Positions 9,603-18,013 of a DNA stretch of 64,000 nt are shown here, one piece after another. The notes below the pieces were generated by a model. That model ran no database searches and was not told the DNA's origin. It was given only the letters and a program-made list of their open reading frames with translations. The first letter of the stretch is position 1. The number at the start of each line of letters is the position of its first letter. Position numbers and translations under genes: made by a program. The DNA lies in contig NZ_JAUCGQ010000001.1 in assembly GCF_030362835.1 (NCBI RefSeq), positions 2,335,461-2,399,460 on the forward strand, in the 5' to 3' direction. The DNA comes from Cellulomonas alba. GTDB taxonomy: Bacteria > Actinomycetota > Actinomycetes > Actinomycetales > Cellulomonadaceae.

Positions 9603-11219
9603 TCAGCCCAGGAAGACGATGCTCCCGTCGTCGTTCCACCCGACGACCTCGCGGAACCGCCCGTCGACCTCGAGCTGCTGCACCGTCCACGCGGGGTTGC
9701 CGGGCCCCGCCACCTCCGAGCCGAGCCGCTTCGTCCACAGCCGCTGACCCGACGCGAGCGAGAGCGCGGTGAGGCCCGCGACGGGCGCCGGGACGAGCAG
9801 CGCGTTCCCGTCGGTGCCGATCTGCTGCACGGAGTAGTCGGTGTCGACGCGCCACAGCTCGCGTCCCGTGCGCGCGTCCAGAGCGACCACGCCGTCCGTC
9901 TGCCCGAGGTAGAGCCGGCCGTCGAGCAGGAGGCCGGCCTGGATCGGCCCTTCGTGGTGCCAGCGGGCCGCGCCGGTCGTGACGAGCCGGCCCGTGACAC
10001 CCGACAGGCCCGTGTCGCCCGCGGTCGTCGTGAACGCGATGCCGGGCGCGGAGCCGTCGTCGGTGGTCAGGTACGCGCTGCCGTCGGTGGTCGGGACGCT
10101 GGTGCCGTCGCGCAGCACGATCGAGCCGGTGCGCGCGCCCGACGGGGCGCCGTACTCGCTCGTGATCAGCAGTCCGCCGCGCAGGTTGTCGACGTACGAG
10201 TACTGCGGCAGCTCGAGCGAGCGGCCGAGCGTGCCGGTGCTCGACAGCTCCCACACGTGGCGGTCGCTCGTCACGAGGATCCCGCCGCTGGGCGTCGTGC
10301 CGAGGCCCGGCGTCTCCAGCACGTCGTCGGGCGAGCCGCCGGGCCGGCCGTACGGCGAGGTGATCCGGACCGCGGGGGTGGTGAAGGTCCAGCGCTGCGT
10401 CCCCGCGACGAGGTCGCTCGCGACGATCCGCCACGAGCGGGTGCTGCCGGACCCCGCGACCGCCGTCGCGACGACCAGGTTCGGGCCCGCCGTCGTGAAC
10501 GACGAGGTGCCCGCGACGGTCCGGCGCGCCAGCACCGCGCCGGTCTTCGGGTCGATGACCCACAGGGACGTCGGCGGCCGCTGCGTCTCGGTCTGCGCCT
10601 GCTGGGTCGCCGTGCAGAGCGCGACCTGCCCCGTGCCGTGGGGCGCGGCGGAGCAGGACGTGAACAGCTGCTGCACCTCGTCGGCGGGGCCGGGCAGGCG
10701 GTCGGGCCGGGGCACCGGCGTGCGCCACAGCTCGCCGCCCGTGCGCCGGTCGAACGCGACGACGGCGAGCGGCTCGTCCGGCGCGCCCTCGACGACCGCG
10801 AGCAGGCGGTCGCCCAGCTCGGTGCCCGCCTGCAGCGCGGTGCCCAGCGACGCGTCGCCGCGCCACCGCGCGGACAGCTGCGGGTCGACGGGTGCCAGCA
10901 CGCCCGGCAGCACCGCCAGCCGGGCGAGCCGCGCGCGCTGGTGGGCGTCGACGACACCCTGCGTGGCGACGAGCGCGCCGACCGCGATCACGGCCGACGG
11001 CACGAGCCAGCGCCAGTGGCGGCGCAGCCAGGCTCGCGCGCGGTCGCCGGGCTCCGTCGGCGCGGACGCCCCGGGGGGCCCGGGCGGCCCGGGCGGCCCG
11101 GTGTCGGGTCCGGGTGAGGGGTCCGACCCCGCGGCGGCGTCCTGCCGGCGCCGACCTCGGGGCACGCTGCGGGCGTCGTCGTCCTCGACGAGCTCGACCA
11201 GCTGCGTGCGCGCGGCCAC
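9603..11219 (-). CDS. membrane-anchored PQQ-like beta-propeller protein, paralogue 3
   Basis: At 538 residues this is the longest of the three paralogues. The start (MAARTQLVELVEDDDAR) aligns with the AVEL-E-DD motif of the other two, but a glycine/proline-rich linker (near residues 35–52) precedes the membrane segment (about 68–84). The outer part has propeller words FDRRTGGELWRTPV, IDPKTGAVLAR and LDARTGRELWRVD. The GTG start lies six bases after a TAGCGT hexamer, again leaderless-like. It is more divergent than paralogues 1 and 2 are from each other, suggesting an older duplication. It is followed by 95 bases before paralogue 2. The role is unknown. Confidence 0.75.
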   Translation of the reverse strand: MAARTQLVELVEDDDARSVPRGRRRQDAAAGSDPSPGPDTGPPGPPGPPGASAPTEPGDRARAWLRRHWRWLVPSAVIAVGALVATQGVVDAHQRARLARLAVLPGVLAPVDPQLSARWRGDASLGTALQAGTELGDRLLAVVEGAPDEPLAVVAFDRRTGGELWRTPVPRPDRLPGPADEVQQLFTSCSAAPHGTGQVALCTATQQAQTETQRPPTSLWVIDPKTGAVLARRTVAGTSSFTTAGPNLVVATAVAGSGSTRSWRIVASDLVAGTQRWTFTTPAVRITSPYGRPGGSPDDVLETPGLGTTPSGGILVTSDRHVWELSSTGTLGRSLELPQYSYVDNLRGGLLITSEYGAPSGARTGSIVLRDGTSVPTTDGSAYLTTDDGSAPGIAFTTTAGDTGLSGVTGRLVTTGAARWHHEGPIQAGLLLDGRLYLGQTDGVVALDARTGRELWRVDTDYSVQQIGTDGNALLVPAPVAGLTALSLASGQRLWTKRLGSEVAGPGNPAWTVQQLEVDGRFREVVGWNDDGSIVFLG

Positions 11220-11228
11220 GCGACAACG

Positions 11229-12005
11229 CTACGCCGCGGGTCGGTGATCCGATCCGGTCAGGCGGCGCAGCGCCGCGACGAGCGCCTCCGGGTCGTCCAC
11301 CCGGTAGGGCGCGCGGGTGTCCCCGCGGCCGACCTTGACGGCGACGTCGTCCGGACCGAGCGCCTCAAACGCGCGCTCGTCCGTCACGTCGTCGCCCGCG
11401 TAGACGACCACCGCGGCGCCGAGCTCGTCGCGCAGCGCGTCGATCGCCTCGCCCTTCGAGGCGTGCAGCACGGAGATCTCGACGACGTCGTGGCCGTGCA
11501 GCACCCCGGCGCCGAGCCGTTCGCCGAGCCGGAGCGCCTCGTCCTCGGCCGCGGTCGCGTCGCGGTCCTGCGCGAGGCGCGTGTGCACCACGACCGCCGT
11601 CGGCTTCGACTCGACCCAGACGCCGTCGCGGCCGCGCGCGATCTCGGCCGCCGCGGCCCCGAGCTCCGCGAGCCGGTCGGCCTGCTCGTCGGTCAGTCGC
11701 ACGACGTCGCGGTCGAGCCCGAACGTCGTCACGCGCGCCCGCTCCGCGCCGTGCGAGCCGACCAGGTAGGTGCCCGCCGGCATGTGCGCGAGCGCGTGCA
11801 GGTCGTTCATCGCGCGGCCGCTGACGAGCGCGACTGCGACGCCGTCGCCGGCCAGCGCCGCCAGCACGTCGTGCGCGCCGTCGACCATCCGCGAGGTCGA
11901 CGGGTCGTCCACGAGCGGAGCGAGCGTGCCGTCGAAGTCGAGCGCGACGAGCAGCGGCCGGACGCGCGAGATCCGGTCGAGCGTGCTCGCGAGGTCGTCA
12001 GTCAT
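11229..12005 (-). CDS. otsB: trehalose-6-phosphate phosphatase
   Basis: A 258-residue HAD-superfamily phosphatase that removes phosphate from trehalose 6-phosphate to give trehalose, a compatible solute and, in some actinobacteria, an envelope precursor. The HAD nucleophile motif DFDGTL lies at residues 23–28. A conserved VSGR motif is near residue 62, the cap region contains GSHGAE, and the terminal Mg-binding motif is YAGDDVTDE. The gene overlaps the end of otsA by eight bases, so the two are translationally coupled and the two-step pathway is complete in one operon. Confidence 0.95.
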   Translation of the reverse strand: MTDDLASTLDRISRVRPLLVALDFDGTLAPLVDDPSTSRMVDGAHDVLAALAGDGVAVALVSGRAMNDLHALAHMPAGTYLVGSHGAERARVTTFGLDRDVVRLTDEQADRLAELGAAAAEIARGRDGVWVESKPTAVVVHTRLAQDRDATAAEDEALRLGERLGAGVLHGHDVVEISVLHASKGEAIDALRDELGAAVVVYAGDDVTDERAFEALGPDDVAVKVGRGDTRAPYRVDDPEALVAALRRLTGSDHRPAA

Positions 12006-13434
12006 CGCCGTCCCCCCGGCTGGTCGGGCCCTGGCCCGGCCCCGCCGCGAGCGCGGCGAGGAAGTCCTGCGACCACGCCGTGACGTCGTGGCCGAGCACG
12101 CGGCGGCGCAGCCGGCGCATGCGCTTGCGCTGCTCGCGCGGGTCCATCTGCACGGCCGCGTGGATCGAGTCCTTCATGCCGTCGATGTCGTGCGGGTTGA
12201 CCAGCACGGCCCCGGCGAGCTCGTCGGCGGCGCCGGTGAACTCCGACAGGACGAGCACGCCGCGGTCGTCGGACCGCGCCGCGACGTACTCCTTCGCCAC
12301 GAGGTTCATGCCGTCGCGCAGCGCGGTCACCAGCATGACGTCGGCCGCGAGGTACAGCGCCGCCATCTCCTCCATCGGGAACGACTGGTGCAGGTACTGC
12401 ACGGGCGCGCGCCCCACCTGGCCGTAGTCGCCGTTGATGCGGCCGACCAGCACCTCCACGTCGTCGCGCAGCTGCTGGTACGCGCCCACGTTCTCCCGGC
12501 TCGGGCTCGCGACCTGCACCAGCACCGCGTCCTCGGCCGAGAGCCGGCCGTCCTCGAGCAGCTCGCCGTACGCCTTCAGCCGGTGCCGGATGCCCTTCGT
12601 GTAGTCCAGGCGGTCCACGCCGAGCAGCAGGTGCTTCGGGTCGCCGAGCTCGGCGCGGATCTCGCGGGCGCGGGCCTGCACGGCGTCGGTGCGGGCGAGC
12701 TCGTCGAACGCGTGCGAGTCGATCGAGATGGGGAAGGCAGCGGCGCGGACGGTCCGGTTCTCGCTCGTGACGGTGACGAGCTGGCCGCGCGTCGGCAGGT
12801 CGGTGAGCCGGCGCACGACGCGGACGAAGTTCTGCGCGTCGCCCGCCCGCTGGAACCCGACCAGGTCCGCCCCGAGCAGCCCGTCGACGACCTGGCGGCG
12901 GCGCGGGAGCTGCGCGAACAGCTCGAGCGGCGGGAACGGGATGTGGTGGAAGTAGCCGATGCGCAGGTCCGGCCGCAGGTCGCGGAGCAGCCGAGGCACG
13001 AGTTGCAGCTGGTAGTCGTGCACCCACACGGTCGCGCCCTGCGCCGCCTGGTCGGCCGCCTTCTGCGCGAACCGCTGGTTGACGCGGCGGTACGCGTCCC
13101 ACCAGTGCCGGTGGAACGTCGGGGCGGCGATCGTGTCGTGGTACAGCGGCCACAGCGTGTCGTTCGAGAAGCCCTCGTAGTACCGCTCGACGTCGTCGGC
13201 CGTCAGCGACACGGGGACGAGCTGTGTGCCGTCGACCTCGAACGGCTCGAGCTCCTGGTCGGGCGCGCCGCCCCAGCCGACCCACGCGCCGTGCGCCTTC
13301 GCCATGACGGGACCGAGCGCCGTGACGAGCCCGCCCGGCGCGCGGGTCCAGTCCGGCTCGCCGTCCTCGCCGACCGTGACATCGACGGGCAGGCGGTTGG
13401 CGACGACGACGAACTCGTGACCGGCAGGCGGCAA
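11998..13434 (-). CDS. otsA: trehalose-6-phosphate synthase (GT20)
   Basis: A 478-residue GT20 glycosyltransferase that joins a nucleotide-activated glucose to glucose 6-phosphate. The N-terminus has the family pattern [10 protein letters not shown] followed by GGLVTAL. Active-site blocks include [37 protein letters not shown] and [15 protein letters not shown], all intact. The start is an unusual TTG, chosen because GAGGAG lies nine bases upstream and no better start is nearby. Together with otsB, which overlaps its 3' end, it makes trehalose. The divergently oriented kinase gene begins about 100 bases upstream. Confidence 0.95.
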   Translation of the reverse strand: MPPAGHEFVVVANRLPVDVTVGEDGEPDWTRAPGGLVTALGPVMAKAHGAWVGWGGAPDQELEPFEVDGTQLVPVSLTADDVERYYEGFSNDTLWPLYHDTIAAPTFHRHWWDAYRRVNQRFAQKAADQAAQGATVWVHDYQLQLVPRLLRDLRPDLRIGYFHHIPFPPLELFAQLPRRRQVVDGLLGADLVGFQRAGDAQNFVRVVRRLTDLPTRGQLVTVTSENRTVRAAAFPISIDSHAFDELARTDAVQARAREIRAELGDPKHLLLGVDRLDYTKGIRHRLKAYGELLEDGRLSAEDAVLVQVASPSRENVGAYQQLRDDVEVLVGRINGDYGQVGRAPVQYLHQSFPMEEMAALYLAADVMLVTALRDGMNLVAKEYVAARSDDRGVLVLSEFTGAADELAGAVLVNPHDIDGMKDSIHAAVQMDPREQRKRMRRLRRRVLGHDVTAWSQDFLAALAAGPGQGPTSRGDGDD

Positions 13435-13535
13435 GACGATCAGCTCCTCGGGGGTTCTGCTTCGACCCTAGCCGCGGCCCAGGCGCGCTGCGCGGCTTCC
13501 GTCGCACGTCACAGCGCTGCCGCTAGCGTCAGGGC

Positions 13536-15362
13536 ATGGAGCGGATCGGCTTGGCTCCGGGGTCTGAGATCGGCGGGTACACGATCGTCAGCCCCCTGGG
13601 CTCGGGGGGCATGGGCGCGGTGTACCGCGCGGTCGACGGCGGTGGGGACGCGGTGGCGCTGAAGCTGCTGCACCCGGGCATCGGCTCGGACGCGGCGGCG
13701 CGCGAGCGCCTGCGACGCGAGGTGGCGGCGCTGCAGAAGCTGCGGCACCCGGCCGTCGCGGCCGTGCTCGACGCCGAGGCGGACTCGACGGAGGCGTTCA
13801 TCGTCACGGAGCTCGTCGACGGCGACACGCTCGAGCAGCACGTGCGGGCGCGCGGCGCGCTCGGCGCGGACGACCTGCTGGCGCTCGCGGCGGGCCTGCG
13901 CGGCGCGCTCGCGGCCGTGCACGCGGCGGGGGTCGTGCACCGCGACCTCAAGCCCTCGAACGTGCTGCTGACGGACCACGGGCCGGTGCTCATCGACTTC
14001 GGGATCGCGCAGGCCGCCGGGGACTCGTCGCTGACGTCGACGGGCCTCGTCATCGGGACGCCTGGCTACCTCGCACCCGAGCTGATCGACGGCGGCGAGC
14101 CGTCCGCCGCGACCGACGACTGGGGCTGGGCCGCGGTGCTGGCGTTCGCCGCGACGGGACGCCCGCCGTTCGGTGCACGGCCGCTCGAGGTGGTGCTGGC
14201 GCGTGCCAGGTCCGGCGAGGTGGACCTCGACGGCCTGGGGTCGGTGACGAGCGCCGCGCTGCGCGGTGCCCTCGCCGCGGACCCGGCGGAGCGGACCGCA
14301 CCCGACGACGTGGTGGCGGCTCTGACCGTCGTGGCGGCCGAGGGGGAGACGTACGACGAGCCGCGCGCGGTCGACGAGCCCGACGAGGACGGCGGCGAGC
14401 CGGCGGAGGACGCGGCGACCGTGGTGCGGCCGGCGCCGAGCAACGGCCGGGCGAAGGGGGCGGCGGCAGCCGGCGGCGCGGCGACCGTCGCGGTGGTCGC
14501 GGGCGACCCGGCCGTCACGACGGCACTCCCGAACGACGGCTACACGCGCGCTCTCGCCGCCGACCCCCCGGACGCCGCCGAGGAGCCGGCGCCGCGCTAC
14601 CTGCCGCCCAACGACAAGCCGGAGTGGCCCGGCGACGACCCCTCGTTCGCGGAGAACGACCCGGCGCTCGCCCCCGAGGGCGTCGACTGGCTGCGCGAGG
14701 ACCTCGACGCCTCGAGCGTCGACGGCCCCGACGGCTCGGGCTACGTCCGTCCGCCGGCGCGCCGGCGCTGGGGGACGCTGCTGGCATGCGCGGCGCTCGT
14801 CGGCACCGCGGGTGCGCTCTACCCGGGCATCACGCTGCTCGTGGTGGGCGTGCTGCTCGTGGTCGTCCGCGCGGCGGGCTCGACCGTCGAGGCGATGCAC
14901 CAGCGGCGCGAGCGCCTGGGCGTGCGGCGCCGCGACCGTGCCCGCGCGGTCGCCACGAGCCCGTGGCACCTGCTGCGCGCGATCGTCGGCCTCGTGCCGT
15001 CGCTGCTCGTGGGCGCGAGCGTGATGGTGATCCTCGTCGGCGTCACGTGGTGGCTGGTCGGCGAGGGCCACTGGACCATCGAAGGCTCTCCCGCGGGCTC
15101 CGCGCCGACCGGCACGACGGCCGCCTACCTGGTGGGTGGCGCGGTGCTGGTCGGCGTCGCCGTCGTGTGGTGGGGGCCGCTGTCCGCGATGACGCGCACC
15201 GGTGCGCGGCGCGTGCTCGCCGTCGTCGCACCGCCGAGGCTCGGGGCGTTCATCGCGATCGTCGTGCTGCTCGGTGCGGCGGTGCTGCTGTGGGCGCAGA
15301 TCCGGTCGGGCGCCGACATCCACTGGGCGCCGTTGCCGACGCCGACGGTCCCTGGGTCCTGA
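13536..15362 (+). CDS. Ser/Thr protein kinase with C-terminal membrane domain
   Basis: A 608-residue Hanks-type kinase. The kinase domain spans about residues 10–275 with glycine loop LGSGGMGAVY, ATP lysine K43, catalytic HRDLKPSN (HRD at 135–137) and DFG at 154–156. A long Asp/Glu/Ala/Pro-rich linker follows, roughly residues 280–410. The C-terminus then has four or more hydrophobic segments in place of the single-pass segment plus PASTA repeats of PknB-type kinases. A cell-wall-sensing role is therefore not implied. The ATG lies six bases after TAGCGT and lacks a Shine-Dalgarno, suggesting leaderless transcription. Substrates cannot be predicted. Confidence 0.88.
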   Translation: MERIGLAPGSEIGGYTIVSPLGSGGMGAVYRAVDGGGDAVALKLLHPGIGSDAAARERLRREVAALQKLRHPAVAAVLDAEADSTEAFIVTELVDGDTLEQHVRARGALGADDLLALAAGLRGALAAVHAAGVVHRDLKPSNVLLTDHGPVLIDFGIAQAAGDSSLTSTGLVIGTPGYLAPELIDGGEPSAATDDWGWAAVLAFAATGRPPFGARPLEVVLARARSGEVDLDGLGSVTSAALRGALAADPAERTAPDDVVAALTVVAAEGETYDEPRAVDEPDEDGGEPAEDAATVVRPAPSNGRAKGAAAAGGAATVAVVAGDPAVTTALPNDGYTRALAADPPDAAEEPAPRYLPPNDKPEWPGDDPSFAENDPALAPEGVDWLREDLDASSVDGPDGSGYVRPPARRRWGTLLACAALVGTAGALYPGITLLVVGVLLVVVRAAGSTVEAMHQRRERLGVRRRDRARAVATSPWHLLRAIVGLVPSLLVGASVMVILVGVTWWLVGEGHWTIEGSPAGSAPTGTTAAYLVGGAVLVGVAVVWWGPLSAMTRTGARRVLAVVAPPRLGAFIAIVVLLGAAVLLWAQIRSGADIHWAPLPTPTVPGS

Positions 15363-15466
15363 CGCGGCCGGGCCGAGCCCGGGCGCGACCGCCGCGCGGC
15401 CGCCGGCACGGGGGCCGGGACCGCCGGGTACCGACGCGCACAGCCGCGAGCCCTACTCTGTGCGGC

Positions 15467-15991
15467 ATGACTGCGCACCGCGGCACGGCCGGCGCCGTCG
15501 CACGCGCGCGCGTCGCCGTGGACGGTGCGGGCCGACGCGCCCTGGCGGTCGCGCTCGCGGTCGCCGCGGTCGTCGCGGGTCCGCTCCTCGCGGCCCAGGA
15601 CCGGCTCCTGCTCGGCTCGTGCACGACCCCCGGGCATGTCGGGCCGCTCGCGATGCGGCTCGCGCTCCTGCAGGCCTCGCCTGACTGCCCCGCGGGAACC
15701 GTCGGCCTGGGCCCGGCGGGTCGCGGCGCGGTGGTGCTGGCGAGCGTCGCGCTGCCCGTGCTGCTGGCGCACCTCGCGCTGGTCGTGATCGGCGGCTCGC
15801 TGGCCGCGCTCCTCGCGCGGCTCGCGCGTGGGATCCGAGGCGTGCTGCGCGCGCGCCTCGTCCCGCCGGTGGGCCGGGTGCGTCTGGTGCCGGTGCGCGC
15901 GGCGGGTCCTGTCGTCGGCCGGCGGCGGGTCTCGCACGGGCGGGCAGCGTTCGACGCGCTGCCCACGCGCGGGCCGCCGGTGTCGGCGTAG
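15467..15991 (+). CDS. small membrane protein of unknown function
   Basis: A 174-residue protein I do not recognise. It has a hydrophobic segment near residues 25–43, a stretch with two cysteines (SCTTPG and SPDCPAG) that would lie outside the membrane, a second membrane segment around residues 85–112, and an Arg-rich C-terminal tail predicted to be cytoplasmic. The ATG is placed seven bases after a TACTCT hexamer with no Shine-Dalgarno, matching the leaderless pattern of neighbouring genes. The paired extracytoplasmic cysteines and the DsbA-like gene that follows 76 bases downstream suggest, weakly, a link to disulfide formation. Confidence 0.6.
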   Translation: MTAHRGTAGAVARARVAVDGAGRRALAVALAVAAVVAGPLLAAQDRLLLGSCTTPGHVGPLAMRLALLQASPDCPAGTVGLGPAGRGAVVLASVALPVLLAHLALVVIGGSLAALLARLARGIRGVLRARLVPPVGRVRLVPVRAAGPVVGRRRVSHGRAAFDALPTRGPPVSA

Positions 15992-16067
15992 CACCCAGCC
16001 GCACCCCGCGACGCGCGTCGACCCCGTCGACCCGTCGCCCCCCGACCCCGCAGACCAGGAGAGACCT

Positions 16068-16991
16068 GTGCCCACCAACGAGCCCAAGCCCACCAAGGCG
16101 CAGCGTCGCGACGACGCACGTGCCAAGGCCGTCGCCATGCGCAAGGAGCAGGAGCGCAAGGCGAAGCGCAACCGCATCATCGCGATCACCGTGCTCGTCG
16201 TCGCTGTCGTCGCGCTCGGCTTCACCGGCTACTGGATCTCGCAGCAGAACCAGCAGAACACGGCGTCCGGCAGCAACGTCGTCTACGGCGGCGACAGCAG
16301 CGACGTCGTCGCGCCGAAGCTCGCCGACGTCACCGTGCCGTCGACGGCGAACGACCAGGGCGGCGTCTACGTCAGCAAGGCCGGCGTCGGCCACACGACC
16401 GACGGCGACGTGGTCGTGCGCATCTACTTCGACCTGCAGTGCCCGTACTGCCAGCACTTCGACGCCGCGAACTCCGCGGAGCTCGACAAGCTCGCGGCCG
16501 AGGACGGCGTGACGATCGAGTACCGCCCGATCTCGTTCCTCGACGGCAACTCGCTCGGCACGAACTACTCGACGCGCGCCGCGAACGCCGTCGCGATCGT
16601 CGCCGACAAGAACCCGGAGAACTTCACGAAGTTCATCACCGCGCTGTACGACAACCAGCCGGCCGAGGGCACCAAGGGCCTGACCGACGACAAGATCGCC
16701 GAGATCGCCCAGGGCGTCGGCGTCCCGTCGTCCGTGACGGACACGTTCACGCACACCGTCAAGGGCACGTACGAGACCGGCTCGTCGGGCTCGACGACCA
16801 AGCACGACGGCGAGTGGCGCACGTTCGCGCCGTGGATCTCGGCGGCCACCGTGCAGGCGAACACCGACATGGGCGGCAAGCTCGGCACGCCGACCATCCT
16901 GATCGACGGCAAGAAGTGGGAGGGCGACCTGTACACGGCCGGCCCGCTCACCGACGCCGTCAACCAGGCGGTCGCCGCCAAGAAGGGCTGA
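16068..16991 (+). CDS. membrane-anchored DsbA-like thioredoxin-fold protein
   Basis: A 307-residue protein with a basic cytoplasmic N-terminus rich in Lys/Arg, one membrane segment at about residues 36–55 and an extracytoplasmic thioredoxin-fold domain. The redox motif CPYC is at residues 125–128 within YFDLQCPYCQHFD, and a cis-proline loop (GTPTILIDG) lies near the end. This is the architecture of actinobacterial DsbA-family proteins, which introduce or isomerise disulfides in exported proteins. The GTG start has GGAGAG a few bases upstream. A strong terminator follows 14 bases after the stop. Confidence 0.88.
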   Translation: MPTNEPKPTKAQRRDDARAKAVAMRKEQERKAKRNRIIAITVLVVAVVALGFTGYWISQQNQQNTASGSNVVYGGDSSDVVAPKLADVTVPSTANDQGGVYVSKAGVGHTTDGDVVVRIYFDLQCPYCQHFDAANSAELDKLAAEDGVTIEYRPISFLDGNSLGTNYSTRAANAVAIVADKNPENFTKFITALYDNQPAEGTKGLTDDKIAEIAQGVGVPSSVTDTFTHTVKGTYETGSSGSTTKHDGEWRTFAPWISAATVQANTDMGGKLGTPTILIDGKKWEGDLYTAGPLTDAVNQAVAAKKG

Positions 16992-17005
16992 TCTCGCCGA
17001 ACGCG

Positions 17006-17050
17006 ACGACGGCCGGGGCGCCCCGGGAGACCGGGCGCTCCGGCCGTCGT
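17006..17050 (+). terminator. intrinsic terminator after the DsbA-like gene
   Basis: ACGACGGCCGG pairs with CCGGCCGTCGT, then a G·T wobble and six more pairs (GCGCCC with GGGCGC) extend the stem. A short T-containing stretch follows. It separates the DsbA-like gene from the tRNA. Confidence 0.8.
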
Positions 17051-17104
17051 TCGTCCGCCCGTCGGCCCCTCCCGGCGCCGTCAGATCGGCGGGTCGGCCG
17101 CCGG

Positions 17105-17110
17105 TAGGCT
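17105..17110 (+). promoter_or_regulatory. -10 hexamer TAGGCT of the tRNA-Thr gene
   Basis: A TANNNT hexamer ends 10 bases before the first base of the mature tRNA. This is the expected distance for a -10 box serving a tRNA with a very short 5' leader. It lies after the terminator of the previous gene. Confidence 0.5.
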
Positions 17111-17120
17111 GACCGGCACC

Positions 17121-17194
17121 GCCTCCTTAGCTCAGCTGGCCAGAGCAGCTGTCTTGTAAACAGCAGGTCGTCGGTTCGAATCCGACAGGGGGCT
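17121..17194 (+). tRNA. tRNA-Thr (anticodon UGU)
   Basis: A full cloverleaf can be drawn. The acceptor GCCTCCT pairs with AGGGGGC including one wobble; the D arm has stem GCTC/GAGC; the anticodon arm is GCTGT-CTTGTAA-ACAGC with anticodon TGT; the T arm is GTCGG-TTCGAAT-CCGAC. The discriminator base is T and CCA is encoded directly after it (17195–17197). TGT reads threonine ACA and, with modification, other ACN codons. It stands alone, not in a tRNA cluster. Confidence 0.96.
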
Positions 17195-17256
17195 CCAGGA
17201 GTTCGTGCGTCGTCGGGCGCCCGTCCGCACGGCGGTTCTGCGAGCGTGCCGGCGCT

Positions 17257-17955
17257 CTACGGCCGGCGGTCGTCCAGCTCGGTCTGCATGCGCGCCAGCT
17301 CCGCGACGTCCAGGATCGTGTGCTCGAAGTGGACGCGCACGGTGACCTGCAGGAGCTCGGGCTGGCGCGAGCGGGCGGCGGCCGCGACACCGCCCGCGCG
17401 TTCGGCCATCGTCAGGCGCGGGATCTGGAGCCCGAACGCCTTGTACGCGCGCTGGGTGTGCAGCTGCAGCCCGCGAGCCGTGTCCCGCAGGACGCGGTTG
17501 CCGCACCGTTCCATCAGGAGCTCGGGGACGCCGACTGCGAGGATCGGGTGGGGCACGGGGTCGGGCGACGCGAACTCGCGGTAGATCTGCTCGTCGATGT
17601 CCGAGAGCCACGCGAGGTCGTCGACGGTCAGGTGAGGGCACGCGAGGCCGGCGGCGATGCCGAGCAGGGCTGCGTACGGCACGGCGATCTCGGTCAGCTC
17701 GGCGGGGTCGAACGGGGCGACCCGGTAGGAGCGGTTGGCCTCGAAGCGCACGAGGCCGGTCTCGGTCAGCCGGCGCAGCGCCTCGCGAACCGGGGTGCGG
17801 GAGACGTGCAGGCGATCGGCGAGCGCGGCCTCCTGGAGCTGGACGCCGGGGCTGATGACGCCGTCCACGATCTCGCGCTCGAGCTGCTGGTACACCCGCT
17901 CGGCGCGGACGGTGTGTGCGGCGCCTCGCTCGGGTTCGGCGTCGGGCGTCAGCAT
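17257..17955 (-). CDS. GntR-family (FadR-type) transcriptional regulator
   Basis: A 232-residue regulator. The winged helix-turn-helix spans about residues 18–85 with the family pattern GVQLQEAALADRLHVSRTPVREALRRL. An all-helical FCD-type ligand domain with conserved histidines follows. The class usually senses an organic acid or sugar acid. The ATG has GGAGG at good distance and a TAGGCT hexamer further upstream, so it carries a normal leader. Its targets are not clear; the nearest downstream gene is the tRNA on the other strand and the glycosyltransferase gene on the same strand ends about 60 bases upstream. Confidence 0.85.
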   Translation of the reverse strand: MLTPDAEPERGAAHTVRAERVYQQLEREIVDGVISPGVQLQEAALADRLHVSRTPVREALRRLTETGLVRFEANRSYRVAPFDPAELTEIAVPYAALLGIAAGLACPHLTVDDLAWLSDIDEQIYREFASPDPVPHPILAVGVPELLMERCGNRVLRDTARGLQLHTQRAYKAFGLQIPRLTMAERAGGVAAAARSRQPELLQVTVRVHFEHTILDVAELARMQTELDDRRP

Positions 17956-18013
17956 GGTCGCCTCCGCTGGTCGGGACTGGTCCGAGCCTAGGGGCAGGTC
18001 CCTCGCCGACCCG

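Noticed and set aside
8077..11226. Single long minus-strand frame that would join beta-propeller paralogue 2 with sequence over paralogue 3
   Set aside because: Only the part from the ATG at 9507 shows propeller motifs; the upstream extension is out-of-frame Arg/Ala-rich sequence over paralogue 3.
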